DNA from: a virus | Direction: 5' to 3' (one strand) | IMG/VR virus record: IMGVR_UViG_3300036398_002819 | Coordinates: 1 to 64,000 of that record | Length of the DNA: 64,000 nucleotides | In this document: one piece after another, positions 38,337 through 47,300 of the stretch | Layout of the letters: every line of letters starts with the position of its first letter | Numbering within the stretch: the first letter of the stretch is position 1 | Program-made: the position numbers and the translations under genes | The notes under the pieces: model-generated | Database searches by the model: none | What the model saw: only the letters and a program-made list of their open reading frames with translations | Told to the model about the DNA's origin: nothing

Positions 38337-39733
38337 TAGTAGTTACCGAATAAATTAGACTCTGAAAAATCGACGATAGAATCTGACTCTTCTTGTATTT
38401 CGTCATTTTGTTCATATTTATCATATAAATCTGGAATTTCATACTTATGCAAAGGATATCTGGCAGATGATATCGAACCAACTATTATTTCCCCAGGAAT
38501 AAAGTCTTTACTTGTTACTCCAACTTTTAATGTGTTAGTAAGTGAATCCCAAGACTTTACCCTACTCTTTGCTCCAGATTGCTCTCCAGTAACAACTTCA
38601 TTGAAAATATAAGTATTGATTCCTACAAGTAATGGTGGATTTTGCATTGTTATACTGGGACTAGAAGTGTATCCAATTCCAGCATCAGAAATTAATACCC
38701 TACTAATAATTCCATTGGTATTTACAAATGCTTTAGCTTTAGCAGTAACTCCAATTCCAGGAATTGGAGCAGAAAAACTTACTAAAGGTGGGTTAACATA
38801 TCCATCTCCAGGATTTGAAATAATAATACTACCAATACCTGAATATGTTTTTTCAATTATAGCTTTTGCTGTTGCTCCTATTCCTGTAGAACTTATTATA
38901 GTAACAGTTGGAGCAACTGTATATCCTGCTCCAGGATTTATTAATAAAATTTCTTTAACGGAACAAAAATTTCCTATACATGAAGTAATAGCTACAGCTT
39001 CTGCATTTACTCCTCCAACGGGAGCAGAAGATATTGCTACTGTTGGTGTGGTTTTATAATTATATCCATCATTAATAATATCTATTTTTCTAACATATCC
39101 AGAAACTGTTGAAGTTCCTACAATAGATACAGTCCCTACAGGAAATAGTTTAAGTGTTGTGATATATCCTTGATTTTCTAATGTCTTATCAATTTCTTCA
39201 ACTGTTGTATTTAAATTATCCCATCCACCAACATTATCGGAATATTCAAACAACTCACAATTCAACTCATAAACATAATTTTTTCCCAATTGATAAAATG
39301 GTTTTTCATGCTCTACAAATTTTATTTCAAATAATCTTTTACCTAAAGGAAAATATATTAAATCACCTTCTCTTGGACGACTTGATACTATTATTTCATC
39401 AGAATCCATATCTGATAAAAATGGAACGATAAAATCATCAAATCTCTCTTTTGATATAATTAATGTTAATTCATCCTTTAAATTCATTCCAAATTTTGAT
39501 AATATATCTCCAGACCCAGTATAACCATCAAAGTTACTTACATAAGCTTCTATAGAAAAATTCTGATTAAACTTTGAAGCGGTAACTTCCCTAAGAATTG
39601 TTTCTTTTTTAACAAATTTTTGAGGTATGTATGAAACTTCCACACCATAAATTTTTAATTGCTCATTAATTAGTTGTTGTATCAAGTTTTGTTCAGAATC
39701 AGAACCTTGTAAAAAAAATGGATTTAGTGCCAT
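38336..39733 (-). CDS. 14: Neck protein gp14 with inserted GxGY-repeat region
   Basis: Head-tail connector component. The first ~200 residues (NPFFLQGSDSEQNLIQQLIN, VSYIPQKFVKKETILREV, YELNCELFEYS) and the last ~50 match gp14, which is 256 residues in T4. Between about 205 and 350 lie repeats of the form GxGY-x-x-P with Ile/Val strands and an Ala-rich turn (NPGAGYTVAPTVTII, NPGDGYVNPPLVSF, GIGYTSSPSITM). This explains the length of 465. Similar repeats occur in gp8 and the two giant proteins. Confidence 0.93.
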   Translation of the reverse strand: MALNPFFLQGSDSEQNLIQQLINEQLKIYGVEVSYIPQKFVKKETILREVTASKFNQNFSIEAYVSNFDGYTGSGDILSKFGMNLKDELTLIISKERFDDFIVPFLSDMDSDEIIVSSRPREGDLIYFPLGKRLFEIKFVEHEKPFYQLGKNYVYELNCELFEYSDNVGGWDNLNTTVEEIDKTLENQGYITTLKLFPVGTVSIVGTSTVSGYVRKIDIINDGYNYKTTPTVAISSAPVGGVNAEAVAITSCIGNFCSVKEILLINPGAGYTVAPTVTIISSTGIGATAKAIIEKTYSGIGSIIISNPGDGYVNPPLVSFSAPIPGIGVTAKAKAFVNTNGIISRVLISDAGIGYTSSPSITMQNPPLLVGINTYIFNEVVTGEQSGAKSRVKSWDSLTNTLKVGVTSKDFIPGEIIVGSISSARYPLHKYEIPDLYDKYEQNDEIQEESDSIVDFSESNLFGNY

Positions 39734-39735
39734 AA

Positions 39736-40563
39736 TTATCCTATAAAATCATAAGGAGGTAACTCATATTCAGATGCCATTTTTTGTTTTAAATTATCAA
39801 GTTCCCTTTGAGCATCATCATAAAGTTCTCTACCATTTAATTCAACTCCACCAGGTAATTTAACACCTCTAAATTTAATCAAGTTTTGTCCCCACTGTCT
39901 TTTAATTAAAGATGTTAAGTATTGCTTTAAAAAACTATCATTATAAACTTTTGTGAAATCATTTGGGTCTAAAATTCTATAACAATCTATAACTAAAAAA
40001 TTTCCAGCAGATTGTGCTCCCCATTCAATATCAAGATACATTCTATTTTGTCTTTTATTAAATCTTATTTGCTTATCTGTAGTGAGTAAAAAATCAATAT
40101 CTTCTAAGTATGATTTAACCATAGCATATTGTAGTAACTCAACTGAGTTAAAATAATACAAATCATTTAGAAATAGTTGATATTTTATACTAAACATTCC
40201 ACCTGATATTGAACTGGTATCAAATTTAAATACTTTTTCTATTCCAATTACTGAATCGGGAATTTGTATATAATTGGAAGTTTCGTAAAAATTAAAAGAT
40301 CCAACACTAGAAGTTGCAGTACTAGTAACTATTCCAGAACCACTTGATCCTTTTGCTTTACCTCTATCAATATCACTTTGAGTTATTTGATATTTAAGAT
40401 ACATTCTTTCAACACCATCAAAATGGCGCTCATGAAAATATTGTAAAGCATCATCTACTAAATCATCTATTTGATCATCATCTACATTAATTTCTAAAAC
40501 TGGAGCACCAAGTCTTCTTAAACAATAATCAATTAATTCTTGTCTTGTTGATGGTTTTGCCAT
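39736..40563 (-). CDS. 13: Neck protein gp13
   Basis: Head-completion/neck protein that binds gp14. 275 residues (T4: 309). STRQELIDYCLRRLGAPVLE, DDALQYFHERHFDGVERMYL and LTSLIKRQWGQNLIKFRGVK with a C-terminal helix (ARRELDNLKQKM-like) are conserved. Two bases separate it from gp14, four from the gene before. Confidence 0.95.
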   Translation of the reverse strand: MAKPSTRQELIDYCLRRLGAPVLEINVDDDQIDDLVDDALQYFHERHFDGVERMYLKYQITQSDIDRGKAKGSSGSGIVTSTATSSVGSFNFYETSNYIQIPDSVIGIEKVFKFDTSSISGGMFSIKYQLFLNDLYYFNSVELLQYAMVKSYLEDIDFLLTTDKQIRFNKRQNRMYLDIEWGAQSAGNFLVIDCYRILDPNDFTKVYNDSFLKQYLTSLIKRQWGQNLIKFRGVKLPGGVELNGRELYDDAQRELDNLKQKMASEYELPPYDFIG

Positions 40564-40567
40564 AATA

Positions 40568-40918
40568 CTAACTGTCTCTCGTTATACTTCTAGAAACTAT
40601 TGCAAATCCTTCTGCCACTCTAGTTTTTTCTCCAGTGCTATTGTTAGTGATAATAATATCATACAAATATCTTCCAGACTTTAAGTTATTGGTTGAATTT
40701 GGACTTAATTCAATTTTTATAACTCCAGAGGACAATGGAGAAATTGCAGTAGAAATAAAATTTACATAAGAACTGCTCTGTGAGCTTTTTCTCAATTGAG
40801 AATTAATAGTATAATTTGTAAGATTTAAGTTAGTCCCATTATCATTAACAATAGAAAAAGTTTTAGTAAATGATGTGCCAGTATTTATTGATAAATTAAC
40901 TACATATGGGGGTTTCAT
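40568..40918 (-). CDS. Small Ig-like/BppU-like virion protein
   Basis: 116 residues. TFSIVNDNGTNLNLTNYTIN followed by SQLRKS, a Ser-rich turn and LKSGRYLYDIIITNN with TRVAEGFAIV resembles the BppU N-terminal type of beta-sandwich used in phage baseplates and fibres. This is pattern-based. It starts the gp13-gp14-gp15-gp16 group and has a CATAAATA late box 27 nt upstream. Confidence 0.7.
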   Translation of the reverse strand: MKPPYVVNLSINTGTSFTKTFSIVNDNGTNLNLTNYTINSQLRKSSQSSSYVNFISTAISPLSSGVIKIELSPNSTNNLKSGRYLYDIIITNNSTGEKTRVAEGFAIVSRSITRDS

Positions 40919-40944
40919 TTACTACTAAAGAAGTTGCTATAAGT

Positions 40945-40952
40945 TATTTATG
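40945..40952 (-). promoter_or_regulatory. T4-type late promoter box CATAAATA
   Basis: NATAAATA match one base beyond the stop of the 54-residue gene and 27 nt before the Ig-like gene ATG. Confidence 0.7.
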
Positions 40953-41117
40953 TTATTCGAATAGTGATACAACTTCTTGTTGCTTCAAGTATAATTTAAG
41001 ATATAATTTTGAAAAAATTTTCAATTCATCTTCGGATAATTCATCTATAACTCTACAATGTTTTTCATATTCAAATAATTTGTTTATGTCATTTAAACTA
41101 ATGTCTTCTGGTTTCAT
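40953..41117 (-). CDS. Small helical protein (54 residues), unknown
   Basis: ATG-started ORF of 54 codons overlapping the end of the 71-residue gene by 20 nt in another frame. The product (EDISLNDINKLFEYEKHCR, then LKIFSKLYLKLYLKQQEVV) is almost all helix; I recall similar FEYEK...LKLYLKQQE proteins in cyanophages, function unknown. Without it the 41097-40919 stretch would be empty. Confidence 0.7.
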   Translation of the reverse strand: MKPEDISLNDINKLFEYEKHCRVIDELSEDELKIFSKLYLKLYLKQQEVVSLFE

Positions 41118-41313
41118 TTAATAATTCCTTTAATAAACATTTAATTTCACTAACATCATTTTTTAAATTTTCAATTTCTTTTTTAGTATTCATTCTATTT
41201 GAAACTGCGCTTAAATATTGTTCATATTCTAAATTATTGCAATTTACTATTGCTCCAGTTTTTTCATCGCGGTATAAATTTGAATGTCCTTGTACAGATA
41301 TTAAATCTTTCAT
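41098..41313 (-). CDS. Small protein (71 residues), unknown, coiled-coil C-terminus
   Basis: The N-terminus ISVQGHSNLYRDEKTGAIVN is a motif I recognise from cyanophage and T4-like proteins without a known function. It is followed by EYEQYLSAV and a heptad-like coiled coil (KEIENLKNDVSEIKCLLKEL). It is one base after the DUF4815 gene stop, so it is co-transcribed and may be a virion or assembly factor. The ribosome site is weak. Confidence 0.75.
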   Translation of the reverse strand: MKDLISVQGHSNLYRDEKTGAIVNCNNLEYEQYLSAVSNRMNTKKEIENLKNDVSEIKCLLKELLNETRRH

Positions 41314-41314
41314 A

Positions 41315-44300
41315 TTATCCTAAAGCAATCGCTCTAATATCTTTTAGTCTTGGATATTTATCTTGTCTTGTACCTGACATAATTATTTTAATAGTAAATC
41401 CAATGAAAGGACCAACATTTGCTGCAGTATATTGATATTCTAAAAATTGATTATCCAAACTATCTGGAACAAATATATCAGGTAAACCATCATTCTTAGA
41501 TTCATCAATTACATCCAAATATCCGTCCAAATTATTATCAGAGGTTAAATTATTATATCCTGGGAATAAATTAAATGAAGAATTGGATTGTTCTGAACTA
41601 GGTCTTATCAATGAATATAAGACTCTAATATCTGCTGAAGAATGACGATACGCTGATAAAAATATTTTAAGAGTATTTGATGGTTGTGTCAATCTAATCA
41701 CTTTAGAAATATATGTTGCTGCATGAGGATCTTCTATTATTCCATTAACTCTTCCATCAGATGCAAAATCTGATATAGGTCTATTTAATCTGCAACTATC
41801 ATATTCAGTAAAAGTAGTATCTAAGAAAATTATTGGAGATAAATTATAATTTGTAGTGGACATAACTATTGCAGTCGTCATAGATTTATTCCTTGGCATA
41901 TTTCCTAGATATGTGTCGGAATTTACTTTAGATGCAATCAAACGTAAAGAGTTTAGTTTATTTGGAACATTTAATTCTATTGGTTCATATCCCAGATCAA
42001 CAAATGATTCCTCATTTCCACTAGCACTTGTTCCACTTATCGTTCTTATTAATCCTCTTACTTTAGTAGATTCTCCTGGAAGTCCTATGTCATAATGGGG
42101 AATAATAGTATCATAAACTATATTTTCTGATGCATAAACTGAATTAGATCCAACACTTGTTTCCTCATTAAAACTTAGTAATGGATAAGTTCCATTATCC
42201 GAAGTTCTAGACTCTCCAATATTTTGATCATCAATAAGGCCACCACGATCTATTTGTATATAATATGAATCAAGATCTATTGAATTGTCTACTATATTGT
42301 GTTTAATGTTATTAATTCTTCTTAATGAAACTCCACTCAATTCATATTTGTAGACTAATGATCCTGACTGATGTTCTAAAGATATTGTATTATCTATTGA
42401 TCTTTCTGATACTGTAATTGTACCTGATTCAGTTATTGCAGTGTATTCTAAAATCTCATTATTAATTAAAATATATCCAGGGTATGTTGGGCTAACATTT
42501 GCACCTTCAAATGTCTTGAATTTGGATACATCTCCAGAAGGAATATTTAAAGATGAATCTGTTATTGACATTGTAGAAGTTAATCTAGCACCTGCAGTAT
42601 TTGGAAAAACACCTGTGATCTGAACAACATTATTTGCAGCATACATGCCATGAGTAAAATGATCAACTTTAAAATATGATCCATTATAAAATTCTCCACC
42701 ATATTGAGAAGAAGATGTGATTGTTGCTATTGCAATCGGAGTTCTTGATCCCAAATTATTAAAGTATTCTATTTTAGAACCAGAACCAATAGTAAATCCA
42801 TTGGCCTGAGCATTTGTTAAGTATAAAGTATCAACACTATATTCATTTGCAGATGATATTGTAATTTGTGCGTCTGTACCTTTGGCGGAATTGCTTGTTC
42901 CTGTTACTGTAGATGTAACAATTCCAACAACATCACCCACAGAATATCCAGATCCTGGATTGAGGATGGATACTGAAGATACTGATCCACTTGATCCTGC
43001 AGTTACTTGTAATTGAAGTCCAGTTCCATTTCCATTAATATTAAATGTTTGTACAGTAGAAATTCCAGAAGGATAATTATTTCCACCTGTAGTAATTGCA
43101 ACATTTACAACAGAGCTTCCAGTACCCACAATATATGCATATCGATAAGTATCAATATTTTCAGATACTTTTCTTCCTGCTGTTAAAATACCAGTAATTG
43201 TTCCACTATCATGAATTGTATGTATGCCAACTCTTAATTTTCTGGGTAATGTTCTTATTGGATTTGATACTAATTTTCTAATATAAGTATTATTTTTATT
43301 TAAAGTTGGATTTTGGAAATAAGCTATTCCTTCTGAAGTATTGAATTTTGCCTTGTATAATTTAAATTTCATATCTTCATATTGATCTGCACTCCAAATA
43401 GAACCATTTTGTGATTTAAATAAACTACCTATAGCAAATTGGCGAGTGTATCTAACACTTTCTGAGTCGGGGAGATTTGCAGTATTAACTGTCTTTTCTC
43501 CCATACGAGCACACCATACCTCATATTGATCACTTTGAGGTGCTAACAATACAATAGAATATTCTTGATTTGGGGCTAAAAATATTGGATATGGAAATGT
43601 TACCTTTGTTGCAATGGATGCATCACTAGATACATTAATTTGATCTGGTCTTAAAGTAACTGAGTCTCCTATTACAACTAAACTGGGAGTATCATCTACA
43701 GGTCTTATTTGAACAGTTACTGGAGCATTATTAGAATCTTTTTTTGCAAAGAAAAGATCTATAGAAGTTAAAAACACACCATTAGCATCATCAAAGAATG
43801 AATTTAATCCTCGACCATTTCCAACTAAGAAACTTTGAGCTAAAGGGTCTGTTCTAATTTCATAAGTTATAAAGTTTCGTGTAATATTCCTTACATTTCT
43901 AGTAACATTAGTAACATTAGTAACATTAGTAGTATTTGTTATATTATTATTTGTTATATTGTTCGTGGTATTTGTAATATTATTTACGACTGGGGGAGGT
44001 AAATTTATACTAGTAATAGATTCACTTCTTGTTTCAGTCAAAGTTCTTGACATAATATTATTACTAGTTGTTAGACTAACATTAACTCTAGATATTCTAA
44101 CAATATTTTGATAACTTTGTACCGAACCCTCTGCAGTATATGTAGTTTCTGCTGAAGAGACATCAGAGTTATTTAATAGTCCATTTTGATTGGTAGGACT
44201 AGAAGATAATCTAAAACTTTTAGTACCAGTTTTAAATCTAGATATTGGTGCTGGAATATTATTTGGATTTTGTATGAAAAATGATCCAATCAAATCTCCA

Positions 44301-47300
44301 TAATTGTCAGTTACTAGTCTAATGTCTTTTACAAAAGCAATAGCGTTACTTGTTGCTCCAATTATGATTGAACCTGCCTTTATAAACCCAGAATAATCTC
44401 CTGATGCTTCTTCCGAAAGAGCAAAAGTATCTACATTTAATATTGGAGTTGAAGAACTGTATTGAGAGGGTAAAGATGTATCTCTTTGATATGGGTTTAC
44501 TTGAAATGTCTGTGTAGGATTGTTGTGAGGACCAAACTTATGATTTGGTGCAGCAAGTCTAAATGTTAAAATAGGATCAGAAATATTAATATCTCTAGCA
44601 AAAACATAAACAACTTCTCCAACTCTAAAAGAACCGTCTGTACCTGGATTTAATAGATTTCTATCACTAGTAACTTCTATTAATTTTGGTACAATATCAA
44701 TTGTACTTAAACCATCAAAAAATGGATAATATCTTGTAAATGATTTTAAGTTAGAAACTGAAAACTCAACATTTCTAGATCTAATATATTCTTCTAAATT
44801 ACTTTCAACAAATGCTCTCTCTGTACTACTTGACTCTGAAGAATCTGAAGATGTGAAAGATTCAGATCTTGCAGGACGAGCATCACTTAAACTGAGACTT
44901 GTAAATGTATCAACAGAGGTGAGAGACCCAGTATTACCACCGCCACTAGTTCTTGCTCCAGAAGTATTATCAACACGATTTAACGTTAATCTTTCAGTTG
45001 TAACTTGACTTTGCAAATTTAAAGAATTATTTTGAACAATAACTCTATCAGGAAGTTCAACAGTTCTAATCCAGGTATCTCTAGTTGGATTTAACTTAAT
45101 ATCTCCAACATATTGTATAACATGGAATGGATTTACGTTATTGACTCTAGTTGCCAATGATTGCTCTATCCAAGGAATTTCATCATAATCTAAAGTGACT
45201 ATTCTACCTCTTTTTTTAGTACGTACATCAGTTAAAACAAAATCTGTTGATAAATCTAAAGATTCGTTAGATATTGAATCAGTTGGAATTAACAAATTTT
45301 TTAAAGTATTTCTAGATTTTAAAGGTATTAACTCATTGTTTTCCTCATCTCTTTGCGACAAAGATAATGATAAATTTATAAATGAATCATCCTTTAAAGA
45401 GTCTGCAAAAAATCCTGTTTTAAATCTATCAATACCATCAGCATCTTTGATTTGCAATGTCTGAGTTTGCAATTCTAATAATGATAAAGAAGTTACTCTT
45501 TCCAAATTTTCTACTCTATTTTCAATTTTTCCAATATCCTTCATAGTATATCTTTTATTCTCTACCATAGTAACTTTAGCGTCACTAGGATCGTACAAAT
45601 ATGGAGGTAAATTTATTGATGCAATTTCTAATAATTCATCAGAAACTAAAGGTTCTGATGGTTTTAAAGATGAAACACCTTTTTTAATTGTAAATGCACC
45701 AAGACTGTCTAAACAAATCTTATCAATTCTACCCAAATATACGTTATATGATATCAAAGATGCTTCATTTGGTGTAATAATAACTTTTATAGAATTATCA
45801 AAATTTCTAGAAGAAAAACTAAAGGGTGATGATAAATTTCCACTAAAATATGAAACTCTTGGTCTAAAATCTAAAGTATCTGAAGATCTAATATTTAAAT
45901 ATCCAATTTTTGGAATATCTTTATTATAAGATTCAGAAGGATAACTTAAAATTGTGAATACATCTCCAATATCTGTTGAAGGAACATCAAAATAATCAAA
46001 AACAACTTTTAATCTTCTTGATGGTTCTGGTTGATTATTATTTCTTATTAACCTTGAATAATCGCAAAACTCATTTCTGTGTCCTTTATCAAGTTTAAAT
46101 GCATAGGTAATATTTTTATATTTACCAAATGCAATTGATTCTATTGGTGCTGATATATTTGAAGATTCAAATGTTACATCTTCTCCAATTTCAAATTTAT
46201 TTGCGTTTAAGTATATAAATTCTACAGTGTTTGATGATTTTCCAACAATTCTTCCTATAGCATTACTATTGGATCCTATTATATTTTCTCCAATTATGGA
46301 ATTTGCATTAACACTATATAATGAAGAAAAATTCAAAGAATCGAAAGATGGAGATCCTTCATCTAATGATTCATAAACAGCTAAAACATTAGTTACATCT
46401 GGATATCTTAAACATATTTCATTATCTTGAACTCTAAGACCATAATATTGATTATAAGTTAATCCATCACCAATTGAAGAACTTGTATTTATTCCAGACT
46501 GGGGATACTTTGAAAGATTTACTTCTAAAATGTTGCTTTTTTTATAAATTTTTGTTTTACTTTGAATACCTGTTTTTATAAAAGTTCCATTTACTAAGGC
46601 AAGAGTTTTATTTTGTATACCAGTAAATGTAATTGTAGTATAATCAATATTAAAACTTACTTGATCATATCTTAATCTTTCTGTTGTACCATCGCTATAA
46701 TGTATTGAATATTTTTCTACATCAAAGGTATCAAATTTTACTGCACCATAATTTTGAGGTAATGTAAAATCAGCAGTTGATAAACTTAGTGAATTGTTTG
46801 TTACTGTTGTATTAAGTATTGCTTGTGAACAAAAAGTTAGTTGAGATGTAGACAAGTCTACACTTTCTATATTTGTATTTGGTAATACTGAATACAAATA
46901 AGAAGAATTTTGATTGAGTATTTTTGATGTTCCACTTACAAGTCTAACTTTTACATCAGAGCTTGGCAACGCACCATCACATACTCCTTGAATTGTGGTA
47001 ATACCAGCAACTGTAAATGATAATTGATTGGGAGATATACTAGTTACTACATTATATGTTTCCGTACTAAATCCAGATATAGAATATTTTATAATTGCTC
47101 CAGTAGTAATTCCACTAACTGGTTTATTTACTGGAGTTACCAAACCAGAAGAACTTATAGTAACTTCATCTAAAGTACTAAATCCTGGTGGAACAACTGA
47201 AGAAAGTTCTGCATCTGCAATAAAATCTACGCTAGATGAAGGATCATTTTGATAAACTGATTTAATATCAGATTCTTTATATTCCTTTACATTTGCAATT

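Noticed and set aside
43890-43985. Regular short repeats resembling a CRISPR-like or iteron array
   Set aside because: Units are about 9 nt without spacers, in frame within a structural gene, so they encode a protein repeat.
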